Shown here piece by piece: positions 9,765 to 17,147 of a DNA stretch of 64,000 nt. Source of the stretch: Burkholderia seminalis DSM 23518 (GTDB taxonomy: Bacteria; Pseudomonadota; Gammaproteobacteria; Burkholderiales; Burkholderiaceae); assembly GCF_902832885.1 (NCBI RefSeq), contig NZ_CADFDK010000001.1:248001-312000 (forward strand), read 5' to 3'. The notes beneath the pieces are model-generated. The model did not search any database. It had not been told where the DNA came from and was given only the letters and a program-made list of their open reading frames with translations. The stretch's first letter is position 1. The number at the start of each line of letters is the position of its first letter. A program made the translations under genes and the position numbers.

Positions 9765-10382
9765 CTACGCGTGCGCGCACCCGAGCGAACGCAGATACGT
9801 CGGCACCTTCGCCTTGCTCGTTGCCTGGACCCGCGACATCAGCGCGTGATCGATGCGATCCAGCCCGTACGTCCGGGCGATGTCGTGCTGCAACCGGCAC
9901 CACAGATGGCCGGCCATTTCGGCATCGACCATCGCCCGGTGCGCGCGGCCCGATTTCGGCAACCGCAGCATCTCGACCAGGCTCGACAGGCGATGACTTC
10001 GAGCGTCCGGGTAGATCCGTCTCGCCACCAGCATCGTGCAGGCGAACGCATGCTCGGCCGGCATGCCGAGCTGCCCGAGCTCCGATTGCCAGAAGCGTTT
10101 GTCGAAACCGGCGTTGTGGGCGACGACCGCATGCTTGCCGACGAACGCCGCGGCTTCCTTCATGACTTCGGACGCCGGCGGTGCCGACGCGATCATGTCG
10201 TTCGTGATGCCGGTGAGCGCGACGACATCGGACGGGATGCGCCGGCCCGCATTCATCAGGCTCTGGAAGCGGTCGACGATCTGCCCGTCACGCAGAAGGA
10301 TGACGGCGATTTCGGTCGCGCGGTCGCCCATGTTCGGCGACAGTCCGGTGGTTTCGAAGTCCAGTACCGCGACGGTCTGCAT
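9765..10382 (-). CDS. DEDDh 3'-5' exonuclease (DNA polymerase III epsilon-like)
   Basis: An exonuclease of the RNase T/DnaQ superfamily, about 205 residues. All motifs are visible: Exo I VLDFETTG near the N-terminus, Exo II in VVAHNAGFDKRFW, and Exo III HRAMVDAE, with His five residues before the Asp (DEDDh). It probably removes 3' nucleotides in a two-metal reaction. It lacks the polymerase-binding tail of true DnaQ, so it is likely a stand-alone repair or RNA-processing enzyme. An alternative start seven codons upstream (10403) is possible. The start chosen begins MQTVAVLDFE. Confidence 0.88.
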   Translation of the reverse strand: MQTVAVLDFETTGLSPNMGDRATEIAVILLRDGQIVDRFQSLMNAGRRIPSDVVALTGITNDMIASAPPASEVMKEAAAFVGKHAVVAHNAGFDKRFWQSELGQLGMPAEHAFACTMLVARRIYPDARSHRLSSLVEMLRLPKSGRAHRAMVDAEMAGHLWCRLQHDIARTYGLDRIDHALMSRVQATSKAKVPTYLRSLGCAHA

Positions 10383-10403
10383 GGTTGAATCCTGCTGCTT
10401 CAT

Positions 10404-10772
10404 GGGGTGACGTTTGGGTTGGCCGAGAGAGTAGCATCATCGGGGCGGAGATAGGCTCGTTTGGCCCGAGAAACGCGCGTTCTCGCTATTGCACCGTTTG
10501 TGACTGGCTGCGATGCAGGGGCGTGATCCGACTGACGTTGTTCCACGCGTGATCGTCGCGCGGCTAGCTCACCCGGACCTTCGGCCATCCGGATCAAGAT
10601 CGGATGACGGCAGGAAATCCGGGCTTGCCAGCGCGGCGGCTATCCGTTACCTGCGCTCGAGAACGACATGGCATCGGCGCGATTGGCGTCCGACAGCGGG
10701 CCGCGAACGGGAATCGAGATGTCATCGCTCGGATAACGTGCGAATGGATGTCGCACCGGTTCCCGATCCTGC
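10404..10772. other. intergenic region, no gene recognised
   Basis: A gap of 369 bases between the exonuclease start and the GNAT stop. The open frames it contains are short, lack ribosome sites and have no recognisable protein features. No tRNA, terminator or clear promoter was seen. It must hold the promoter of the leftward exonuclease gene. Confidence 0.5.
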
Positions 10773-11222
10773 TCAGGATCGTTCGCTACCGCGATAACGA
10801 AGGTGAATCAGCGGATACGGCCGCCCTTGTCCGTCGCAGGCCGATCGTCCGCAGCGCTCGAACCCGAGCCGCTCGTAGAATGCCGTCGCCGCTTCGTTCT
10901 GCTCGTTGACGTCGGTCGTCAAATCGGGGTGGCGCCCGAGCGCAGCTTCGACAAGCCGCCGACCGACGCCCGTCCCATGATGGGCGGGATCGACGAACAG
11001 CGCTTCCATGTGACTGCCGTCGAGCAGCATGAAGCCGATCGGTCGATCGTGCGCGTCGACAGCGAGGTCGAGCGGCGCGGCCGGCAGGAACGTGACGACT
11101 TCGGCTTCGATGGCGCGGCGGTCGTCGTCGCTCAGGAAGGGGTGGGTTGCGTCGACGGCACGGCGCCAGATATCCAGCACGCTTGTGCCGTCGGCCTCGG
11201 TGGATTGGCGAATTCTGATCAT
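10773..11222 (-). CDS. GNAT-family N-acetyltransferase
   Basis: A 149-residue acetyl-CoA-dependent acetyltransferase. The beta4/acetyl-CoA binding region reads ALFVDPAHHGTGVGRRLV (motif A, Q/RxxGxG/A form HGTGVG), and NEQNEAATAFYERLGFERCG is the typical C-terminal motif B. The overall pattern resembles E. coli YjaB. The acceptor is unknown. It lies 97 bases behind the NUDIX gene on the same strand and could be the last gene of that transcript. Confidence 0.88.
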   Translation of the reverse strand: MIRIRQSTEADGTSVLDIWRRAVDATHPFLSDDDRRAIEAEVVTFLPAAPLDLAVDAHDRPIGFMLLDGSHMEALFVDPAHHGTGVGRRLVEAALGRHPDLTTDVNEQNEAATAFYERLGFERCGRSACDGQGRPYPLIHLRYRGSERS

Positions 11223-11319
11223 GATTGGATAGGTTGTGATCCGGTGCCCGGCGGGTAGCCCGCACCGCGATGGATCGGGCGCATCGTCCGCGCGGTAGCG
11301 CGGAAACGACGGCGAAGCG

Positions 11320-11808
11320 TCAAACGGGCGAGCTCCGCGCGTCGCCCAGGGATGCCGACCGTTCGATCGCCCGTCGCGCGACGTCGCGCACGCCCGCGCT
11401 CATCGGCACGTCATCACGATCGAGCTCGTCGAGGGCGAACCAGCGCGCATCGAGCGCATCGTCGCCGGCGGCGGGCGTGCCGCGCAGCCATCGGCACAGC
11501 ACCGCGACCATGATGAAATGCTGGCGCACGGCGCCGCCCGCATCGTAATCGAACGCATCGAGCGCGGTAAAGGCGTCGAGTGCATCGACCGCGACGGTCG
11601 TCTCTTCGGCGATCTCGCGAACGACCGCGTCCGCGATCGGTTCGCCCGGTTCGATCTTGCCGCCGGGGAACCCCCAGCAGCCCGCGTCGGGCGGATTCGC
11701 GCGGCGCACGAGCAAAACGTCGCGTTCGCGCAGCACGATGCCGATCACGGCGGGAATGGGGCGCACGGTTGCGGCGGCGCCGATTGCGGAGTGTGCCGAT
11801 CCGGACAT
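11320..11808 (-). CDS. NUDIX hydrolase
   Basis: A 162-residue NUDIX pyrophosphohydrolase. The 23-residue NUDIX box begins GGKIEPGEPIADAVVREI (residues 49-66) and continues AEETTV, with the metal-binding REIAEE intact. NUDIX enzymes cleave nucleoside diphosphates linked to another moiety; this one resembles the ADP-ribose/MutT-like group. The ATG at 11808 is eight bases from the end of the upstream dehydrogenase gene, so the two are cotranscribed. A longer frame through this region is an artefact of the shared reading frame upstream. Confidence 0.88.
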   Translation of the reverse strand: MSGSAHSAIGAAATVRPIPAVIGIVLRERDVLLVRRANPPDAGCWGFPGGKIEPGEPIADAVVREIAEETTVAVDALDAFTALDAFDYDAGGAVRQHFIMVAVLCRWLRGTPAAGDDALDARWFALDELDRDDVPMSAGVRDVARRAIERSASLGDARSSPV

Positions 11809-11816
11809 GGGCGCGC

Positions 11817-12695
11817 CTATGCGTCGGTGCGTCGTTCGATCGCGCGAATCACCGCGACCATGTCGTCCGATCCATGTCCGGCTTTTTCGGTCTCGCCGTA
11901 AAGCGCGTGACAGACGTCGAGCAGCGGCGACGCGATGCCGGTGCCGCGCGCGGATTCGGCGACGAGGCGCGCGTTCTTCAGCACGTCGGTGATCGCGGCC
12001 TGCACGGAGAAATCTTCCGCGACGAGCTTGCCGAGTTTCACGCGCGATACGTCGCTTGCCATCGGGCCGGCGTTCAGCACGTCGGCGAAACGTGCGAGAT
12101 CGATACCGTGACGTTGTGCGAAATGCGTGGCTTCGGTCAGGCCGGTGACCATCGTGATCAGGAACAGGTTGACGGCCAGCTTCATCGTCAGCGCCGACGG
12201 CACGTCGCCGCACACGAAGCTGTCGCGGCACAGCGGCTTCACGAGCGCGCGCACGGCGTCGACGTCGTCCGGCGCACCGGCCAGCATCACGACGAGCTGG
12301 CCCGCTTCGGCCGGCTTGCGCGACCCCGATACGGGCGCCTCGACGTAGCGGCCCGACGCGGCGGCGATTTCATCGGCGAGCGCACGCGAATACCCGGGTG
12401 CGTTGGTGCCCATGTTCACGATCGTGTGGCCGCCGACGCGCGCGGCAAAACCGGGTGTGCCGCGCGCGAGGACGGCGTCGATCGCCGCGTCGTTCGCGAG
12501 CATCAGGATCACGGTGCGGCACGCCGCGAACACGTCGTCGACGTGCTCGGCGATGCGCGCGCCGGCGGCGCGCAGCGCATCGTCGTTGCCGCGCGACCGG
12601 CTCCACGCGACGAGCGGCGTGCCGGCACGCGCGAGATTGAGCGCCATCGGCGTGCCCATCACGCCGAGGCCGATGAATCCGACTGCGGTTTGCAT
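11817..12695 (-). CDS. beta-hydroxyacid dehydrogenase (3-hydroxyisobutyrate dehydrogenase family)
   Basis: A 292-residue NAD(P)-dependent oxidoreductase. GFIGLGVMGTPMALNLA is the N-terminal dinucleotide motif and EAPVSGSRKPAEAGQL is the substrate-binding signature. TMKLAVN supplies the catalytic Lys, and the all-alpha C-terminal domain follows. Members oxidise 3-hydroxyisobutyrate, tartronate or similar hydroxyacids; the family also includes glyoxylate and succinic semialdehyde reductases. It is in the leftward operon behind the DUF971 gene (97-base gap), so its substrate may relate to the AprAB-like complex. Confidence 0.85.
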   Translation of the reverse strand: MQTAVGFIGLGVMGTPMALNLARAGTPLVAWSRSRGNDDALRAAGARIAEHVDDVFAACRTVILMLANDAAIDAVLARGTPGFAARVGGHTIVNMGTNAPGYSRALADEIAAASGRYVEAPVSGSRKPAEAGQLVVMLAGAPDDVDAVRALVKPLCRDSFVCGDVPSALTMKLAVNLFLITMVTGLTEATHFAQRHGIDLARFADVLNAGPMASDVSRVKLGKLVAEDFSVQAAITDVLKNARLVAESARGTGIASPLLDVCHALYGETEKAGHGSDDMVAVIRAIERRTDA

Positions 12696-12792
12696 GTCCT
12701 TGCTCCCACGGTGGGTGGAGACGTTCGTGGGCGTCAGTATCGCAGCGTTTCCACACGCGTGCCATCGCGCCCGCGAACCCGCGCGGCGGCTG

Positions 12793-13071
12793 CTAGTCGA
12801 TGTCCGCCAGATAGGGCCACGGATAGATGCCGCGCGCGTGGCCGTCGCCGAACATGAAGCGCACGCCGTAGCCGGCCGGCTCCACGCCTTCGAGCGTCAG
12901 GTCGGGCCGGGCATCGACGCGACCGCCGTCACGCCGGATGCGTCGGCATGCCGCGCACGGGCATTCGGAGCGCAATCGCGCATAGCCGATGCGCTGCGTT
13001 GCGCCGTCGGGCCAGCGCAGCATGAGCGCGCCTGCCGGATGGTCGAGCGCGATTTCGGTCGGCGCGATCAT
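12793..13071 (-). CDS. DUF971 / GBBH-like N-terminal domain protein
   Basis: A 92-residue single-domain protein. The pattern LRWPDGATQRIGYARLR, then ECPCAACRR and the C-terminal GIYPWPYLADID match DUF971, the fold of the gamma-butyrobetaine hydroxylase N-terminus. The CPCAAC cysteines may bind zinc. DUF971 domains are also found fused to Mrp/ApbC-type iron-sulfur carrier proteins. Here the gene is coupled by a four-base ATGA overlap to the HEAT gene and lies two genes from a ferredoxin, so a helper role in Fe-S cluster or flavoprotein assembly is a reasonable guess. Confidence 0.85.
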   Translation of the reverse strand: MIAPTEIALDHPAGALMLRWPDGATQRIGYARLRSECPCAACRRIRRDGGRVDARPDLTLEGVEPAGYGVRFMFGDGHARGIYPWPYLADID

Positions 13072-14063
13072 CGGGGCGCGTCGCCGATTTGCCGGATCGC
13101 GATCCGTACGGCCTTGCGGACTTCCGGGTCGCGATCCTCGAGCACATCGTTCAGGGCGGGCAGCGTCGCAGGGTCGCCCAATTCGCCGAGCGCGAGCGCG
13201 GCTTCCTTGCGCAGATTGCTGATCGCATGCGAGAGCAGCGCGACGACGGCCGGCGCCGCAGCCGCGTCGCGCAACTGCCCGAGTGCGCGTGCTGCGCGCA
13301 GACGCACCTGCCAGTAGTCGTCGTCGAGCGCGGCGACGAGCGGCTCGCGTGCCAGCGTCACGCGCAGCTTGCCGAGCGTGGTGGCTGCTTCCTCGCGTAC
13401 TTGCCATGCGCGATCGCGCAGCGCGGCGAACAGCGCATCGATGACGGCCGCATCGCCGGCTGCCGCGAAGCCGATCGAGCCGACCGCGGCACGTCGCACG
13501 TCCGCATCGGTATCGGCCGTCGCGATGCGCGCGAGCGGCGAAAGCGCGCGCGGATCCTTGAGCCAGCCGAGCACCGTGACGGCTTCGGCGCGCACGGCGG
13601 GGGGCTCGGCCTCGAGCGCATGCAGCGCGGGTGCGAACGCACCGGGGTCGCGCAACTCGCGCAATCCGCGCAGCACGGCACGGCGCACGAACGGCTCGGG
13701 CCGGTCGGCCCAGCGGCACAGTACGGGACCCGACGCCGGATCCTTCAGTTCGGACAGGCTCTGGGCGGCGGCGGCGCGCACGTCGTCGTCCGGATCGAGC
13801 AGCGCGCCGCACAGCGCCTCGACGACGTCGGGCTGTTCCCACGCACCGAGTACGCGGGCGGCTTCGCCGCGCACGTCGGCCGACGGGTCGGTGCGCAGCG
13901 CGGCGACGAACGCCGGCACGCGTTCGGGATCCTCGAGATCCGCGAGTTCGAACAGCGCGACGCGGCGCACGGATGCGTCGGACGCGGCGAGGCGGGCGAC
14001 GAGCGCGGCCGGGTCGCGCTCGTGTGCGCCGGGTAGCGGTGCGGCGAAAGGAGAGTCGGTCAT
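13068..14063 (-). CDS. HEAT-repeat protein
   Basis: A 331-residue protein built almost wholly of HEAT/PBS-lyase-like helical repeats of about 31 residues. Examples are DPERVPAFVAALRTDPSADV, LRELRDPGAFAPALHALEAE and LGELGDPATLPALNDVLEDR. At least eight repeats can be counted. There is no signal peptide or catalytic motif. Such solenoids act as scaffolds or as accessory factors for cofactor-bearing enzymes. It lies between the AprB-like ferredoxin (31-base gap) and DUF971 (overlap), so it probably serves the same complex. Confidence 0.88.
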   Translation of the reverse strand: MTDSPFAAPLPGAHERDPAALVARLAASDASVRRVALFELADLEDPERVPAFVAALRTDPSADVRGEAARVLGAWEQPDVVEALCGALLDPDDDVRAAAAQSLSELKDPASGPVLCRWADRPEPFVRRAVLRGLRELRDPGAFAPALHALEAEPPAVRAEAVTVLGWLKDPRALSPLARIATADTDADVRRAAVGSIGFAAAGDAAVIDALFAALRDRAWQVREEAATTLGKLRVTLAREPLVAALDDDYWQVRLRAARALGQLRDAAAAPAVVALLSHAISNLRKEAALALGELGDPATLPALNDVLEDRDPEVRKAVRIAIRQIGDAPR

Positions 14064-14094
14064 GAGCGAAGAAAAAGGGCGTTGACGTACGCGG

Positions 14095-14340
14095 TCAGCG
14101 CAGCAGGTAAGGGATCTCGACCTTGACTGCGCCGGTCGGGCAATCGCGCTCGCACGGCATGCAGTACCAGCATTCGTCGAACTGCATGTAGGCCTTGCCC
14201 TTGGTCACGTCGATCGCGAGCAGGTCGAGCGGGCACACGTCGACGCAGACGGTGCACCCCTTGTCGGCGATGCAGCGTTCCTCGTCGATCGTCACGGGTG
14301 CGCTGCTGCGCAGGAAGATGTCGTGCGGGGTATGGGGCAC
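14095..14340 (-). CDS. 2x[4Fe-4S] ferredoxin, AprB-like
   Basis: An 81-residue electron carrier with two cluster motifs: C-x5-C-x2-C-x3-CP (residues 23-37) and CWYCMPCERDCP (57-68). The order CPLDLLAID, KGKAYMQ, CWYC resembles the beta subunit of dissimilatory APS reductase (AprB) more than simple bacterial ferredoxins, but AprB's long C-terminal tail is missing. The start is GTG at 14340, with AAGGA eight bases upstream and 11 bases after the flavoprotein stop. It probably passes electrons to or from the adjacent flavoprotein. Confidence 0.85.
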   Translation of the reverse strand: MPHTPHDIFLRSSAPVTIDEERCIADKGCTVCVDVCPLDLLAIDVTKGKAYMQFDECWYCMPCERDCPTGAVKVEIPYLLR

Positions 14341-14351
14341 GGTAGGGTTCC

Positions 14352-16091
14352 TTAGAGGGCAGTCGCGAGCGCGGCCGGTTCGCGGATGCGCAGATTCGTG
14401 TAGGCACCGCGATCGTCGTCGGCCAGCGGCACGACGTACGGTTCGACCGGCCGCTTCTCGCTGCGCATCGCACCATCGGCATCCTTGCGCAGCCACGTGT
14501 GGCAGAACCATTCGGCGTCATCGCGATGCGGGAAGTCGACACGATGGTGGTACAGCCCCCAGCGGCTCTCGGTGCGGAACAGCGACGCGCGCGCGGCCAT
14601 TTCCGCGCAGTCGCGGATCGCGCGCACTTCGGCCGCCCGCATCAGTTCGTGCGGATGACCGGCCTTGATCTGTTCGATATCCTCAGTAATATCGTCAAGG
14701 CGTTGCAGCCCGATTTCCATCTTGCGCGTCACCTTCGGCGGTTGCAGGTAATCGTTCACCATGCGGCGCAGCTTGTATTCGACCTGCGCCGGCGCGAGGC
14801 CGTGTTCGCGCAGAAGCGGGGCGATCACGCGGGCGCGTTCGGCCTCGACCTGTTCGTCGTCCACCGGCGCAAGGTCGCGTCCGGCCACGTCGTCGGCCGC
14901 GTTCTGCCCGGCGAACCAGCCGTACGTGAACGCGCCGAGCATGTAGTTGTGCGGGACGGCCGCCATGTCGCCGGCCGCGTAGAGCCCCGGCACGGTCGTC
15001 TCCGCGCGTGCGTTCACGTACACGCCCGATGCGCTGTGACCGCTGCAGAAGCCGATCTCGGAGATGTGCATCTCGACCATCTGGCTGCGGTAGTCGGTGC
15101 CGCGCCCCGCGTGGAAGCGGCCGCGGCTCGGCCGTTCGTTCGTATGCAGGATCTGCTCGATGGTCTGGATCGTTTCTTCCGCGAGATGGTCGAGCTTCAG
15201 GAACACCGGGCCGTTGCCGCTCTGCAGTTCCTGGTAGAACTCCCACATCATCTGGCCGCTCCAGTAGTCGCATTCGATGAAGCGCTCGCCCTTGCCGTTC
15301 GCGGTGAAGCCGCCGAGCGGGCCCGTCACGTACGCGCACGCCGGGCCGTTGTAGTCCTTGATCAGCGGATTGATCTGGAAGCATTCGAGATTCGCGAGCG
15401 CGGCGCCCGCGTGATAGGCCATTGCGTAACCGTCGCCCGCGTTGGTCGGGTTCTCGTAGGTGCCCATCAGGTAACCCGATGCCGGCAAGCCGAGGCGGCC
15501 GGCCGCGCCGCAGCAGAGGATCACGGCCTTCGCGCGGATCACGTGAAACTCGGCGGTGCGGCAGTCGAAACCGAGCACGCCGCTTGCGCGGCCCTGCGTA
15601 TCGGTCAGCACGCGCGTCGCGACGATCCGGTTCGTGATCGCGATGCGCGCGCGCTTCAGTTGCCGGTACAGCACCTTCTTGATGTCGTGCCCCTCCGGCA
15701 TCGGCAGCACGTACGAGCCCATGTGATGGACCTTCTTCACCGCGTAGTCGCCGGTGCCGTCCTTCTCGAACTTCACGCCCCAGCGGTCGAGCTGCTCGAT
15801 CGTCGTGAAGCTGTGCGCCGCGTACGCGTACACGGCTTCCTGGTCGACGATGCCGTCGTTGGCGATCGTGATTTCGCGCGTGTACTGTTCGGGCGTCGCA
15901 TGACCGGGGATCACCGCGTTGTTCAGGCCGTCCATGCCCATCGAGATCGCGCCGCTGCGCTTCACGTGGGCCTTCTCGAGCAGCAGCACACGCAGGGACG
16001 GGTCGCGCTCCTTCGCCTTGATCGCCGCCATCGGCCCGGCCGTGCCGCCGCCGACCACGACGACGTCGTATTCGTGAACCTGGGTTGTCAT
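14352..16091 (-). CDS. AprA-like FAD-dependent oxidoreductase (fumarate reductase/APS reductase alpha family)
   Basis: A 579-residue flavoprotein. VVVVGGGTAGPMAA near the N-terminus is the FAD dinucleotide fold. EKAHVKRSGAISMGMDGLNN resembles the equivalent EKAxVERSGAVAQG segment of AprA. GLYAAGDMAAVPHNYMLGAF is the second FAD motif and carries a His at the place of an AprA active-site His, as far as I recall that family. Full AprA is longer (about 620-660 residues). It is coupled to the GntR gene by a four-base overlap and followed by the AprB-like ferredoxin. The substrate is unknown. Nothing in the window indicates dissimilatory sulfur metabolism, so a different organic substrate is likely. 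Confidence 0.85.
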   Translation of the reverse strand: MTTQVHEYDVVVVGGGTAGPMAAIKAKERDPSLRVLLLEKAHVKRSGAISMGMDGLNNAVIPGHATPEQYTREITIANDGIVDQEAVYAYAAHSFTTIEQLDRWGVKFEKDGTGDYAVKKVHHMGSYVLPMPEGHDIKKVLYRQLKRARIAITNRIVATRVLTDTQGRASGVLGFDCRTAEFHVIRAKAVILCCGAAGRLGLPASGYLMGTYENPTNAGDGYAMAYHAGAALANLECFQINPLIKDYNGPACAYVTGPLGGFTANGKGERFIECDYWSGQMMWEFYQELQSGNGPVFLKLDHLAEETIQTIEQILHTNERPSRGRFHAGRGTDYRSQMVEMHISEIGFCSGHSASGVYVNARAETTVPGLYAAGDMAAVPHNYMLGAFTYGWFAGQNAADDVAGRDLAPVDDEQVEAERARVIAPLLREHGLAPAQVEYKLRRMVNDYLQPPKVTRKMEIGLQRLDDITEDIEQIKAGHPHELMRAAEVRAIRDCAEMAARASLFRTESRWGLYHHRVDFPHRDDAEWFCHTWLRKDADGAMRSEKRPVEPYVVPLADDDRGAYTNLRIREPAALATAL

Positions 16092-16858
16092 CGCTGTTTC
16101 CTTGCAGATTTGCGTGGTTTTTGCCGGTCGATGCGCAGCCGGTACTGGAATGCGTCGCCACGGAAGTAGAGGTATTCGTAGTCGATCGGGGCGCCCGACG
16201 CGTCGTGCGTGAGGCGCTCGATGCGCAGCACGGGGCTGCCGTCCTCGACGTGCAGCGCATCGACGATCTCGTCGTCGGCGAGGATCGCGTCGATCGACAC
16301 GTCGGCATGGCCGAGCGGGATGCCGCAGTCGTTTTCCAGCACGAGGAAGATGTCGCGGGTCGCGAGATCGGCGCCCGCGAGGCGCTTGCCGAGCGCTTCC
16401 GGCACCCAGGTCTGTTCGAGCGACACCGGTTCGCGGTTCAGCAGCCGCACGCGGTGGATCTCGACGAGCGGCGCGCCTTCCGGCACGTTCAGCTTGGTCG
16501 CGAGATGGCGGTCGGCTTTCACGGTGCGCAAGCTGCGCAACTGGTTGACGATCTCGTAACCCATCGACGACATCGCCTCGGCGAAGCCCTGCAGCGACGT
16601 CACGTTCTGGAACGCCTTCGGCTTCGACACGAACGTGCCCTTGCCGTGCAGCTTGAACAGCAGTCCTTCCTTCTGCAGGTCGCCGAGCGCCTGGCGCACC
16701 GTGATGCGGCTGACGTCGAACATCGCGCACAGCTCGTGCTCGGACGGCATCCGGCTGTGCGGCGCATAGGTGCCGTCGAGAATGCGCGCGCGCAGCATGT
16801 CCTTGATCTGTACGTAGAGCGGGGCCGCCGACAGCGGCACGACGTTGGATGCGGTCAT
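16088..16858 (-). CDS. GntR-family regulator, HutC/UTRA type
   Basis: A 256-residue regulator with an N-terminal winged helix (about residues 12-75; MPSEHELCAMFDVSRITVRQAL) and a C-terminal UTRA ligand domain. It is the first gene of the leftward AprAB-like operon, overlapping the flavoprotein start by four bases. A palindrome of the kind bound by this subfamily lies 7 bases ahead of its own start codon, implying autoregulation of the whole operon by a small ligand, perhaps the pathway substrate. Confidence 0.92.
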   Translation of the reverse strand: MTASNVVPLSAAPLYVQIKDMLRARILDGTYAPHSRMPSEHELCAMFDVSRITVRQALGDLQKEGLLFKLHGKGTFVSKPKAFQNVTSLQGFAEAMSSMGYEIVNQLRSLRTVKADRHLATKLNVPEGAPLVEIHRVRLLNREPVSLEQTWVPEALGKRLAGADLATRDIFLVLENDCGIPLGHADVSIDAILADDEIVDALHVEDGSPVLRIERLTHDASGAPIDYEYLYFRGDAFQYRLRIDRQKPRKSARKQR

Positions 16859-16865
16859 CGATCAA

Positions 16866-16879
16866 CTTGTTATGACAAG
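16866..16879. promoter_or_regulatory. putative GntR/HutC operator
   Basis: CTTGT-TATG-ACAAG is a perfect 5-bp-arm palindrome immediately upstream of the GntR start and in the divergent region shared with the MFS gene. HutC-subfamily regulators typically bind TTGT...ACAA-type sites. The rest of the 289-base gap (16859-17147) shows no gene. Confidence 0.55.
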
Positions 16880-17147
16880 ATGGACCGAGTGTAGTCAGCG
16901 TGGCCGCGCGGCCAAACCAACCATTTCCGATAACGAATTTCCGATTCCGGCAAAGCGGGGCGAACGCGTGACCGGTTCGTTGCCGGCCGCGCGGATTGGC
17001 CGACAATGAAAAATCGCCGGCTCGTGACCCGCGGATGTCGATTTCCCGATGATTCGCCCGTCGTATCCATGTCGACCGGGTATGGCGCCGCACATGCGGC
17101 CTGTACCCGGTTTCCGAGGATGGCCGAAACGGACAAGGAGGCGCCAA

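Noticed and set aside
10513-10909. Possible small genes in the gap before the GNAT gene
   Set aside because: Arg/Pro-rich translations, no ribosome sites, and overlap with the antisense of the GNAT gene.
14095-16091. Canonical dissimilatory APS reductase (sulfur oxidation or sulfate reduction)
   Set aside because: The subunits are shorter than true AprA and AprB, and no sat, qmo, sox or dsr genes are present. Only the family resemblance is claimed.
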